The notes under the pieces were generated by a model. The model was not told the DNA's origin and made no database searches. It saw only the letters and a list, made by a program, of their open reading frames with translations. Positions 25,054 to 36,630 of a DNA stretch of 64,000 nt are shown here, piece after piece. A program made the position numbers and the translations under genes. The stretch spans positions 14,663,971 to 14,727,970 of the forward strand of contig CM018690.1 of assembly GCA_009363875.1 (NCBI GenBank), given 5' to 3'. How positions within the stretch are numbered: position 1 is the stretch's first letter; each line of letters starts with the position of its first letter. This stretch comes from Mikania micrantha (taxonomy: Eukaryota; Streptophyta; Magnoliopsida; Asterales; Asteraceae).

Positions 25054-26753
25054 TGATGCGAGCGGTCAGTATACTAAAAACAAGACTAAATTTAATCTAT
25101 TTAACCTAAGCTAAAGACACCAAATCTAATCCTAGACCTATACTTAACCTAAACACCTAGTAATAATCGGAAAACCTAAACTAGACCGCTCCTAAGGCAA
25201 GTGTACCTGTCGGTGGCAGAATAACTGATGGAAGTCCGGATATCGAACCAATGGACACTAGTATAACAAACTAAACCTAGACTGTGAACTAACTAAGGTA
25301 AAAGAGGGGGTTTGGTGCAACTGATAACCTAATCTGACTGATCTGACTGGAACACTAAACTAAACCAAAACAGCAAACTAAAACTGACAATGAAACTTGA
25401 ATCTAACTGCAGTGAGGTAAAACTGGTGTATCTAGGCTGGGAATCAAAAGTATGACATATGCTGATCTGGACTGACTTATGAAGGATGAAGACTAGGATC
25501 TTAAGGAACAGACTAAGGAATACCTAATGGGACCCAGATCAGATACCAGGAAACTCCAATGGGAATCTTAATGCTGTAATATATGCACTAGTCTATCGGG
25601 TCACCTTCCGGATTTCCCGATATGCAATTGCACTCTAACGGGTGGATCACCTCCTGGATTTCTCCACCCGTTTGTATCCTAAGACACTAGAGAGATATAA
25701 AGTTGACAACTTTGACATGGATTGACACTAACACTTAGTAGATCTAAGACAACGCCCTCCCGGTTCGTTTAACAAAAAAATCCCAAGTGTAAGAGACCAA
25801 CCATCTAACCTATCACCTCCCGGATTTCTAGGCTAGGTCACATATGCAAATAACTATACTTAATGAAGTCTAATCCTATGGAATGTGATCAACAACCCAT
25901 AAACTAACCTAAAACACAAAGTAGTAGGCCTAACATGCATCTATGTGTGGAAAGACCTTCCTAAATACATGTGGATCAAACATTCACCAAATATAATCAT
26001 TCAACACATGCAAATATCATCAAAGTTTCAAACTTTACAGCTGGTTACAAAGCATATATCATCCATGAGCATAAATCAAGTCCAAAATCAACAAAGTTCA
26101 CAACTTTATCATCCCAAACCTAGATACAACCATAGATCTAGCCAACAATCATCTCAACAGTGACAAAACAAGTCTGAAATATGTCTAAATACATGAAATA
26201 TTAATGCTTTAAACTAAGAACATGTAAAGATAAGGAAAATACTCAAAAACAAGGTCCTTCTTCACTTCAACAAGCCCTAATCAAGCCCTTAACTCCATGG
26301 TTAAGCTCCAGCAGCTTCCTAGCTTGATTAGGGTTCCAAAGACGCAAAAGAAGACCCATAAAACGGCTGAAATGCGATTAATTTATAGAGGGCTTGAAAT
26401 TAGGGTTATAGGCTCAAAAACCGTCTGGGGCGTAACGCCTATCGAGCCTGCATGAACCAAGGCGTTACGCGCGGATTTATTGGGATCGCCAGAGATTGTC
26501 TTCGCGCGCAACGCCTGGGACCAACCATCCCCGCTAGGCGTTGCGCCTAGGGTTAATTTTCTTGATTTCTTCGCTTGTTCACCCGCTCTCGATTCCGATG
26601 CTCGTTTGCCCTTGTTTCTGCTCCTCCGGGACACATTCCTGCACAAAAACACTAAAATGTAAAAAAGAACTAAAATCGTCTCGAAATATTTACAAAACTA
26701 ACAAAAACTGACTCGAATATGTACAAAAACGGATGTGTTAAAATAACACATCA
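25054..26753 (-). repeat. 3' LTR of the Athila-like element
   Basis: 1700 bp, beginning TGATGCGAGCGG and ending AACACATCA on the plus strand. It lacks a roughly 20-bp duplication (CCTAAAACAAAACAGCAAA-like) present near 40900 in the other LTR and differs by scattered substitutions. A 17-bp GC hairpin (CTAGGCG-TTG-CGCCTAG) lies at 26534-26550. Open frames inside it (for example 25945-26163 and 26383-26652) are duplicated in the other LTR and show no protein family. Confidence 0.9.
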
Positions 26754-26772
26754 AAAATACCCACACTTAAAC
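26754..26772 (-). promoter_or_regulatory. Polypurine-like tract for plus-strand priming
   Basis: On the minus strand AAGTGTGGGTATTTT abuts the 3' LTR, where the plus-strand primer of an LTR retrotransposon is expected. The AAGTGTGGGTAT core recurs near 28235 and 32132. Confidence 0.6.
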
Positions 26773-28846
26773 CTTTTTCGTCCTCGAAAAAGCTAAGAAA
26801 ATGGAATCATATATCAGGGCTTGGTTTTTATTTGCTAAAGATTTAAAAATATAACATCCTTGTGTATTAATCACGATTGTTGATATAATGGTCCAATCTA
26901 AACCCAAACACCAATTTCAAGTTCCCTAATCATGATTTATTTATTTATGTTCAAGTTTAATCATTCATCTTGTGGATCCCATCCCTTGGTCAAAACGAGT
27001 TACCTTAATCCTAAATAACAGCTTTCAAGGCACATGATTAAATCTAAAGACTTAAACCCACCTCTATATGCAAACTACCTAGATAAAGTTAAAATTTATA
27101 CCTAATGATGGATGTGGATGAAGGTGTGAGCATTTTGCCTTTCTATTCTCTCGTTTTTCTTTTGTTTTTACCTCACTTGAGCGTATTACAGCACTGTTAC
27201 ACTCGGTTATGAGCCGGGGTATGACAACTGCTTTTTAGCTCTTATTCTCTCTTTCTTTTATTTGCACAGGCTCAGCTTACTTAGTGGATTGTGGAATTTC
27301 TTTTATTTAGCGGGCGCCATAAGTCTCGGATTTATTTTCATAAAAAGAGAACATATGTGCTAGGTTTAAATTTTAAGAAATCTAGGTTGTTAGTTTACAG
27401 AGGTTCCTTTATTCACTATTACTTAGTTTCAGATTTCCCGAATTTTCCAAGTCTTAAACCCACAAGAATCCTGAATTTAAGTTTATTCTATCAAATCCTA
27501 AGGAACTTTCTATCGGCTGGGCCTACCAACATATCCCAAATCAATACACAAGTTAGCCTCTAAAAACCTAAGCCCTAATCATAGTCCGATCATCTTCCAT
27601 TTACAAAATACAAGCAAGAACAAGGACATTTTTCAAGACTCTAGCTATACACATCCTAAAACTCTGGACTCACTCAGAAAATGCAAAATAAATAAACAAA
27701 CAAACAAATATTTACAGAAAGATAAAACTAAGGTAAAAAGTGGAAAAGACTTAGCTCATCATGCAATCATCAACACAAGTGGGTCTAATCCGAAAAGAAG
27801 TCAATCAAAAGTCGGCCGTTTGCAATTGAAGTAGTCTGAGTAGCCGCCACTCGAATGTAATTGAGTACGAGTGGTTAAAACCAGACTGCAAATTAAGATC
27901 TCAAACAAACCAACTAGATTAACTGAAAAAGAAAAAGACTCAAATACTGACTTGATTGATTATTTACAACTGACTCAAATATAAGAAAAATCTTTTTGCA
28001 AAGTTTTTGATTTTTTTAAATTTTTTAAATTTATTTTTTATTTATTTTTTGTGTTTTTAACTTAAAATAATTACAATTTCATTATTTAATTACAAGTTCT
28101 AAATTATTTACAAAAATTTCAAAAATTTTAAATTTTATTCTAATTTACAAAATTTTATAAACATTTGACTTGATATATACAATGACTTGTTTTTACAAAA
28201 TTTAAAAACTAAAAGGCGCCAGCTTGACATACCCACACTTAGAACAACACATTGTCCTCAATGTGGATTCAGAACTGGCGAACAAAAATTAAAATAAATG
28301 TACAAAAGGTTAGCAACGAACTCCCTGAATATATGTAGACGTGTCATAAATAGAGTTGCGTGCCTTTCAATATATAAAAATCAACTCAAACATACAATTG
28401 TTAATACAACAACAATAATATTACAATTTACATCACAACACAAATAATACAATAAATAAATTGCATAATTACACAATTATACTCAACCACCACAATTTAC
28501 AAATTTGTACAAGAACTTAAACAATCAACACAAGATACAAAAATGCACAACCATAATCACAACACAAATATAAATGCAACCACAATAAAACAAAATAGGA
28601 AATGAACATGCCAAACTAAAATATATACAAAGTCTGTCCGAGTACAAATACAAGACAAGAAAATAGATAACCTAAACTACATACACTAGATCACTTGTCA
28701 TCCTCATCCTCGGTATCGATGTCGGATCCGCCCTCATGGTCGGACGGGATGCGTGGATCTGGCATCCGAGGGGGAACAGGAGCACTGACAGTAGCTGCAA
28801 TACTCCTAACTATGTCCTCAATCATAACGATCCTTCAGTGTAGGTA
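26773..28846. other. Non-coding part of the Athila interior
   Basis: AT-rich sequence between the third ORF and the 3' LTR. No protein family was recognised. A second CCCACACTTAG motif lies near 28230. Open frames such as 27291-27563 have no visible domain. Confidence 0.5.
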
Positions 28847-29863
28847 TCAGACAGTAAGTCTAGGAGGTGCAGGCTGTTGTGGCTCCTGATCCTGACGTGG
28901 TCTCTCCCTCTTATGCAGGATGCGGCGCGCCGATGGCGGCGGGACGGCAGGGGCATGCTCTGGGGCCGGCAAGATGGGCATCGAACGAGGTGGTGCATCA
29001 AAGGTCACCATCCCAGCTGTCTGCATGTCATATAACTCGTATGACGTCGTCTCCGGGCCTCTCGTAACATGCTCTACAGGATATGTGAGGAATACCCGGA
29101 GAACGTGCGCCAAATGCCCTATGTATGGCCCCATATCGAGGCGCGCCGTGCGGCCTCACCGGCGTGGCCTCGCGAATGATGTGAGAAGGATGGCTGCGAG
29201 GTTCGCCGGGTGGTGACCATGAATACAGTAGAGGCAAAACAGGTCAAAGGCGCTTACCTTGTCCTTGCCAGAGTGGCGAGGAATCAAGGTGCTGCCAAGG
29301 ATCCGATTGATATATCGAAGAAAAGGATCGCGGTTCTGGGAGGCCAGCTTCCGATCAGTGTGAGGCTGGGTCGAGATGGTCCCCCAGAAGGCTTCTAAAT
29401 CGTCATCTGAGACGAACCCGAGCCTAGCTACCTGGGCAGAGCCTCTGAGAAGGCTCTCAAAGTCAGGAGCCGCCACAGTCAGCTCATCGTACTGCAGCCA
29501 GCTGCAGCGTAGGACGGATGTCCACTGAGGGGTCATCATCGCGTCGAACTCGTCGACGCGACCTAGCTGCTGGAGTACGTCTCGATCGTATCCTTGGTGC
29601 TGAATCGTCCCTAACCCGACGAGTGTCTCCATGCGTACGTGCTCAGGGGTGCGGGGCGCGAACTGTAGGAATGTATGCTCTGCTCGTCGTCGTAGGTGTG
29701 GTAGTGGTGCAGGTGCGTCCGGTGGCGGGATGACAATGGGAGCGGAGTACCGGATCTCTCTCTCCCGTGGCTGCTGCTGCTGCCTCCTCTGAGCCTGTGC
29801 CTCTGCGACGGTCACACGACGGGGCCTCTTGGCCCTGGTCCCTGAGCTAGATGCATCTGCCAT
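28847..29863 (-). pseudogene. Athila third ORF (env-like position), one nonsense codon
   Basis: The frame starts with MADASSSGTRAKRPRR, a basic nuclear-signal-like N-terminus, followed by glutamine- and proline-rich sequence. A folded part then contains FVSDDDLEAFWG, KDKVSAFDLFCLYCIHG and, after a single TGA at 29156-29158, GPYIGHLAHVLRVF. It ends in a charged, proline-rich tail (about 338 codons in all). Because the frame continues on both sides of the TGA, a CGA to TGA change is the simplest explanation. Athila-type elements carry an ORF here called env-like. I see no signal peptide or membrane segment, so envelope function is unsupported. Its GC content is higher than the AT-rich flanks. 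Confidence 0.6.
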
Positions 29864-29884
29864 CTCTGCGATAATATACAACAA

Positions 29885-32240
29885 ATATATACAGAAATAA
29901 TTACAAACTAACTATAATCCTAAACCCTAAATAAAGATTTAAATTTATTTATAAAGTTTGTTGTTTTTGTTATTTATAGTACAAATTTGTCTATTAAATT
30001 ATTTATTTGTGATATACATATTTACAAAGTGTCATTCTTTATTTTACACAAATTTTTATTTTAGTATACAATTAATTAATTAAGTAATTTACAAAAATTA
30101 TACATACATATTTTACATACAGTTTGTGTTCAATTATTTCATACAAGTATACATTTACAAATTTTATTTATGTTAAACGTATTTTACATATATATTATAC
30201 ATATTTATTAAATTATTGAACATACAAATTTATTAATTTAATACAATTAATAGTACAAGGTTACAAATGTATTTATTAAGTTACAACATGATACGTACAT
30301 ATAGTTTATGTATTTCTAAAATACATACTACATTTTATATTTTACAATACAATTGTTTTTATTAATTTTATTTTTGTACAAAATTATTTATTCATAATAT
30401 ACAATTTATTTTATTGATGTACTTAAGTAAATTTAATTATTTAAAAGTACAATGTATTTGTACACGTGTTTTATTTATTTTACAACATTTATATTTTTGT
30501 AGTTTACAAAACAATTTATTTAGTTATACATTTTATTTGTTACAACATACACTTATATTTATTTTAATTTATATAAAGATTAAACATACATAGGTTTACC
30601 TACATACACTAGTATTACATATACAACACTTATGTTACAAAACATATACATTTACATTTACATTATTATTAACATACAAGGTAATATACATTATTTTTGC
30701 ATACATATACTTATTTTACAAACAATGATATTATTTTATATTTATTGTTACATTATATTCATATGTATACATATTTATGTTATATTATTGTTATTAATTT
30801 TGTTCATAATACTTATACTTTATTTTATATACAAAATAGTATTATTTTACTTATTTTATATTACATTATTTGACTATACCAAAACTTATTTATTTTACAA
30901 AGTTCTACATAATATTTTATTTTTATTTTTATTATTATTATTTTGTGTTTTTAAATTTTCAGTACCCATTATTTATATTATTTATGAATTTTATTTAAAT
31001 TTATTTATTATTTATTATTATTTATTCATTTTTTTCTAGCTGAAAAAGAAATAAAATAAAAAAATAAAAATAAAAAGAAAAAATTTGAAAAAGTGGGCTT
31101 GGCTCCGGCGACATTTCCGGCCAAGAAATCCGGCCAAATCAACCCCAACAATCCTAATCTAACCTGTTCTAAGTGATTTCTAAACTAAACTGAAAATCGA
31201 AAGAAAAACAAAGAAAAAGAAAAGGGGTTACCAGTGAATAGGAGGTAGGTGGTCGGCGGTGGATGATGGTCGCAACAGGCGGCGGTGGACGGTTGCAACG
31301 GCGGAGACAAAGGTGAACAGTGATGGTTGCGTGGGAGGCGGTCGTACGGAGGAGGACCGGAGCAACGGCGGCAGATGTCGGGGATGAAGATGCGGTGACT
31401 TGAGATGATGGCGAAGGCGAGCGATGGAGATGGTGGGTTCTGCGGTGGAGGAATCGAACGACGATGGTGATGATGAATGGCTTCTGCTGATGAACAGGTG
31501 GCTGTGAAGCACGACTGCGGCAGCGATGGGGATGATGACGATGGTCGGAGGTGGAGAACGGTGGTGGCGTAGGTAGATTAGGGTTTTAGGCGTGATGTTA
31601 AGTGGTGAAGAATTATGGTGACCGGTGGCGTTGATGTGCTTTTGTTTATTATTTTTTTTCGAAATCCTAGCACCCGCGCATAACGCCCCAGACCAAAGGC
31701 TGACTTCAGGCGTACCGCGCGAAACCTAACGGTTCAATTTCTGGAAACCACACGCGCGTATCGCCTGAGTTCAAATGATGGCCTCCGGCGTTGCGCCTGA
31801 GGCTAAAATTTTCTGTTTTTCTCTGTTTTTTTTTACTTTTTCTTTATATATGTATATATTTTTATATATATAGTTCTAAATTAACTAATTAAATTCTAAC
31901 TCAACTAAATCCTAGAATTGTTACTAAATTAAACGAAGATAAAATCAAAATCAACATAGAATTAAAAGCAAACAACCCTAAACAAAATTAAAGACTAAAA
32001 TTAACCTAACAAAAATAAAAGAAAAATCGAGTTAAGCAACTAGTGACGTAAAAAATAATCCGATTTAATGCCTGGTAATGAAATCAGCCATTCGAAATGG
32101 TGATATCGAACATGCCTGATGTCATACCCACACTTGAATCCGACCCGGTCGTGCAAGCACACATAAATCACTAATCACATAAAACTCGATGAACTCAAAC
32201 TAAACTATGTACACTATACGCAAGTTGGGCTTAGGCCCAA
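29885..32240. other. Athila interior spacer: AT-rich, then a GC-rich patch
   Basis: About 29.9-31.05 kb is extremely AT-rich with TTTACAAA / TATTTTACA motifs; the 135-codon plus-strand frame there is low-complexity. About 31.09-31.62 kb is much richer in GC (CGGCGGTGG, GATGATGG); its minus-strand 94-codon frame is serine/proline-rich with no known domain. About 31.67-31.80 kb has GC hairpins like those in the LTRs. A third AAGTGTGGGTATG motif (minus strand) lies near 32124-32136. Confidence 0.5.
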
Positions 32241-32244
32241 ATCC

Positions 32245-33411
32245 CTAAGTAGCTCGGGATTCGAGGAGAACAACCTCCTCGTCAGATGGAATCGGGCCTC
32301 CAATGTAGGGCTTCAACCGGTGCCCATTGACCTTCCACGTGTGGTCACCCGATTCCAACTCTACCGCACCATGCGGAAACACCTCGCGAACCACAAACGG
32401 GCCTCTCCACCTCGACTTTAGCTTTCCTGGGAAAAGCCTCAGTCTCGAGTCATAAACCAGGACTCGATCGCCCTTCGCGAACTCCTTAACATTCCTCAAT
32501 CTCCGATCGTGCAGCGCCTTCGTGCGCTCCTAATGACTCCATGACCGAGCGTACGCCTCGTCGCGTAGCTCATCCAACTCACGCAACTGGAGGAACCGGT
32601 GCTTGGCGGCCTATGTCATATCCAAATTCACAGCCTTCAAAGCCCAAAAGGCTTTGTGCTCAAGCCCTACCGGCAGATGACATGCCTTACCATAGACCAT
32701 CCTATAGGGAGTCGTCCCAATCGGATTCTTGAACGCGGTCCTAAAAGCCCATAATGCGTCATCTAGTTTGTCGGGCCAATCTTTCCTAGTGTGGCCGACA
32801 GTCCTTTCCAGAATCCTCTTAACTCCCCGATTCGCATTCTCCACCTGACCGCTGGTTTGCGGTTGATATACGGTCGACAGACGGTGGGTGACCCCGTACT
32901 TGGCTAGCACCTTGTCCATCTGGACATTACAGAAGTGCATGCCACGGTCACTGATCAACGCTCTCGGAGTACCAAACCTACAAAACAAGTGCTTCAGAAA
33001 TCTTACCACTACTCGTGCGTCATTAGTGGGGAGCGTCTGTTCCTCTACCCACTTAGAAACATAATCACTTGCGACGAGTATGTACCTGTTCCCTCGGGAA
33101 GAAGGGAAAGGTCCCATGAAATCGATGCCCCAGACGTCGAAAATCTCAACAACCTGAATAGGATGCTGGGGCATCTCATTACTAGATGAGATGTTTCCTG
33201 TCCTCTGACAGGAATCGCACTTCCTCACCAACTCATGAGCATCCTTAAAAATGGTGGGCCAATGAAAACCAGAATCAAATACCTTCTTCGCTGTGGAAGA
33301 AGGTCCGTGATGCCTACCAGTAAAGCCCTCATGACAGTGCCTAAGGATCTCCAATCCTTCATCTCTGCTCACACATCTCCTAAAAACCTGATCAGCACAC
33401 ACACGGAAAAG
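32245..33411 (-). pseudogene. Athila integrase
   Basis: Joins cDNA to host DNA. An HHCC zinc-binding part (HCHEGFTGRHHG, then CDSCQ), the catalytic core (WGIDFMGPFP with the first Asp, ALISDRGMHF with the second, SGQVENANR with the Glu) and a C-terminal part (KGDRVLVYDSRL, KSRWRGPFVV, VNGHRLKPY) are all in one frame. Stops break it: TAG at 32611-32613 (probably from TGG) and TAG at 32530-32532 (probably from CAG). It continues in frame from RNase H across a TAA at 33412-33414. The catalytic residues themselves are kept. Confidence 0.85.
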
Positions 33412-34076
33412 TTAAGGCGCATCCCAGATGTAATGCCTCGTGTCGGTAAAGAACTTCTTGTGCTGCTGGGATGTCAAACCCTTAAGAAGGAATCCGTTGG
33501 CCAAATAATTGTCAATGTCTGTAAACCACGGTAATCCCTCATCTAGCCTATCCGTGCGGCAGATCTCATCTATCCCCACACACATCAGTGTCTCCTGGGG
33601 AAACCTATCCCTCATCGCACCCTCGCTCTCCGGATCCTCAAGTCGCGACAAATGGTCGGCGGCTACATTCTCAGCTCCCTTCTTGTCCTTAATCTCGATG
33701 TCAAACTCGGACAGAAGGAGGATCCACCTAATCAGTCTTGGCTTCGCGTCCTTTTTAGCAAAAAGGTAACGCAGAGCCGCATGATCGGTATAGACAACAG
33801 TCTTGGAAAGAACGAGATACAACCTAAATTTATCAAATGTGTAGACTACCGCCAACAACTCCTTCTCGGTAGTTGTATAATTCTCCTGGGCGGCATCTAA
33901 GGTCTTACTCGCGTAGTAGATAGGGTGGAAATCCTTATCCACCCGCTGCCCAAGGACAGCCCCCACTGCGAAATCACTCGCATCGCACATGAGCTCAAAT
34001 GGCTGGCTCCAATCGGGGGCTATCAGAATCGGGGCGCTCACCAGCCTCTCCTTCAGATACTCGAAGGCTCTAAGAC
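33412..34076 (-). pseudogene. Athila RNase H
   Basis: RNase H of the pol polyprotein, which removes RNA from the RNA-DNA hybrid. It begins next to the inserted solo LTR with RAFEYLKERLVSAPIL, then the catalytic CDASDFAVGAVLGQR, TTTEKELLAVVY and YTDHAALRYL motifs, and ends in a DHLSRLEDP linker before integrase. The stop at 33412 separates it from integrase. Upstream it continues in frame with RT once the 2554-bp solo LTR and one 5-bp duplication are discounted (2559 bases, a multiple of three). Confidence 0.85.
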
Positions 34077-36630
34077 TGTCACACCCCGACCGGTGGTGGA
34101 ATATGTCGAGGCATGATGTGTGAAAGATTGTTTCAAAAGCTCATGATATAAATTTAAAGTTTCATAACTTAAATTACTAAAAGTTCAAAGTCTAACACAA
34201 ACGTTACAATACAACATCAAAGTCAAATACAAAATTTAGAACATAAATAATTTGATAAACTATCTAGGTCCATCCTTCCTAGATTTGCAATATAGTCTTT
34301 CACTTAACCTGTCACACATGTAAAGTAAATGTCAACTAATTGAATAGTTGGTGAGTAGTCATATTTTTGATAACATAAGTATAAAAGCATGCAAACTTAA
34401 ATAGCATTGAGTTTGAATATCATATAGTGAATGAAACAAGCATGTGTAAATGGTGTACCGTCCCTTTTTAACACTAGAAGCGAAGAGAGTGCGACTCTCT
34501 TAGGAACTAAGTACTAGAATACGTGCAAAAATGCATAAGAATAAATGAGTATACAAATACAAGTCCAACACTTGATAATAATTCAACAACAAAGCATTTC
34601 ATAGTTTGCATAAGTTTCAAGAAGAGTACATAGTTTAAGCATTTGAAATAGGACATGTGTGACACCCCAAAATAATTTAAAACTAAAAGGGGATATGAAA
34701 ACTCACTTGTTTGCTAAGCACTCCAAAAGTTACAACTTAAGCAAGTTGGGTAATAACAACACTTGTCAACTTGTTTTTGGAATAATAGGTATAAGGACAG
34801 GTCTACAAGTTACTTAGTCTCTAAAATTCTAAGGCATAACACGAGCTTAGACTCATAAGGCATAGGTTTATTAAATAAAATGAGTTCAAATAAATAAATT
34901 TATAAGTTCAAATAATTAATTTTAGAACTAAGCATTTAAAATTTAATAACTTAAGATTTTAAGTTAAAACACTTTATATAAATATATTTTATAAAATTTT
35001 CTTTAGAACATAAATAATATTTGCAAATTTAAATATTGAAATGAACCTTAGTTTAAGTTTTATAAAAATAAAGTGATAAAATAATTTTAATATAAACAAA
35101 AGGTTTATACATATTTTTCTAAACCTTTAACACATTAATATGTTTTTATAAGTTAAAAATAATGGTTTTTAAACCTTTATTAATATTTAAAGAATCAATA
35201 TTATTAAAAAATATTATCATTAATTATTTCAGAATGTAAAGGATTATTTTTAGAATTTTCTAAATAACTTATTATGAATTTTATATATTAAAATGATTAT
35301 TATAACACTTATAATAATAACAAAATTAATATTATGAAATTTATAAAAATTAACAGAACCTTTAAAATGTAAAAAAAATATTTTATAGAATTTTTTTTTT
35401 ATAATTTTTCAGAATTTTTAAATGATAAAAGAATAGTGTTTTAGGGGCAAAATAACAAAAAAAATGGTTTTTGTTGCTACTGCCCGGATTCGAACCCTGG
35501 TCCCCTCCACCCAGCCCCAGCGCCCTAACCACTGGGCTGGGTGAGGGTTTTGTTGAACAAATCGAAACAAAAGCATGTTAAACCGTAGGTGGCGTTCGTC
35601 CCCAAATCAAGAAAAGAAACCCTAACTCCTAATCCTTCCTAATCCGATTCGCTGCTCGATCGTGAGCCCTTAGAACCTTAGGGCTTTTGTTCTACAATCA
35701 ACTACGAATCTAATGATTATAATACTAACCTGTAATTGTTTAAGATTAACCGGCTCGAGTTCGAGATAAGCTCCGGTCGTTCCTTGAACTTGAATCGAAG
35801 TTATGTTGGTCCTGGGATGAGTTTGATGCTTCGGGTAGTCTCAGAGATGTGTCGCGAAGGTGTGTGTGTTTAATTTGATTATGGTGCTCGGGAGAGATGG
35901 ATTCGAGTTATGGACCGAGTTTGAGGTTCGGTTGAGATAATGATGGTGTTAGACGCGTGATTAATCCGATTTAAGGCATTAATTAGGAGGTTGGAAGTTG
36001 GAGGTGGGTCGGCCGAGCGTGAGGGTTATATTAAATGTTCGAATTCGACGATTGGGCGTGCATTCGGTGGTCGGCTGGTTCGAACGAGGGAGGGGGGTTG
36101 GGCATGGCTGAAACTTTCGAGAAAAGGCAAAACAGGCCCTTCCCTTTTCGTCTCTATGTTGTTTTGGTTAAAAATATTCCCCTCACACACATAGAAGTTT
36201 TGATTTTTGACAGAAATGGCCCATGAAGTTAAATAACCCAATAGTTTTAGGCTTTAAAGCTTTAATAGGTTTATAAAATAAGTTATGTAACTTATTAAGT
36301 TTATAAAGTTTAAAAAAATGTTTATAACACATAATAGTTAATAAGATTTAATAGTTTAAATAAAGTTTATAAAGCTTAACATTAATTTTTATAAAAGTGT
36401 TATGTTTATAAAACCATAAATAATGCTTATAAATATTTGTTTTTTTTAAAAAAAGTTTGTTAATCTTTAATGAATAAGATTTTAAAATAATTTTATAACA
36501 CACTTAAATAAATAATTGAATATATATATATATACGTATTAAAATGAGACGATTTAAAAAGAAATTCTTCCCATAATGACGTATTTAGAAATTACAAAAT
36601 TTTAAAAATCAAAAATTTGCAATTGTTACA
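34077..36630. mobile_element. Solo LTR (2554 bp) inserted in Athila pol
   Basis: It starts TGTCACACCCCGACC and ends AATTGTTACA, with a perfect 5-bp duplication aagac (34072-34076 and 36631-36635). No internal coding region or second LTR. A segment near 35480-35545 (minus strand) carries box A-like AGTGGTTAGGGCGC and box B GGTTCGAATCC. The nearby minus-strand open frame at 36026-36241 is not credible as a gene. It is related to the solo LTR at 18339-21032 by start, end and interior motifs. It must postdate the Athila insertion. Confidence 0.85.
35478..35548 (-). other. tRNA-like box A/box B module within solo LTR
   Basis: AGTGGTTAGGGCGC followed about 32 bases later by GGTTCGAATCC resembles the split RNA polymerase III promoter of a tRNA gene. 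It does not fold into an obvious complete cloverleaf and no anticodon arm can be assigned, so I do not call it a tRNA gene. Confidence 0.45.

Noticed and set aside
25945..26163. 72-codon open frame, repeated identically at 41487-41705
   Set aside because: It lies within the two LTRs; its repetition reflects LTR identity, not gene conservation.
26383..26652. 89-codon minus-strand open frame in the LTR, with a partner at 41925-42194
   Set aside because: Low-complexity, with several amino-acid changes between the two LTRs; overlaps the hairpin and probable promoter region.
30632..31039. 135-codon plus-strand open frame
   Set aside because: Composed of Ile/Phe/Leu/Tyr from AT-rich sequence within the Athila interior; no family, no start context, antisense to the element.
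32541..34116. Several plus-strand open frames of 60-100 codons
   Set aside because: Shadows antisense to the integrase and RNase H coding frames.
35478..35548. A genuine tRNA gene
   Set aside because: Box A and box B are present, but no complete cloverleaf or anticodon arm could be drawn; it lies within an LTR.
34077..36630. Complete short LTR element (TRIM or LARD) rather than a solo LTR
   Set aside because: No pair of direct terminal repeats was found inside; one weakly similar TGTGACACCCC near 34660 is not repeated further.
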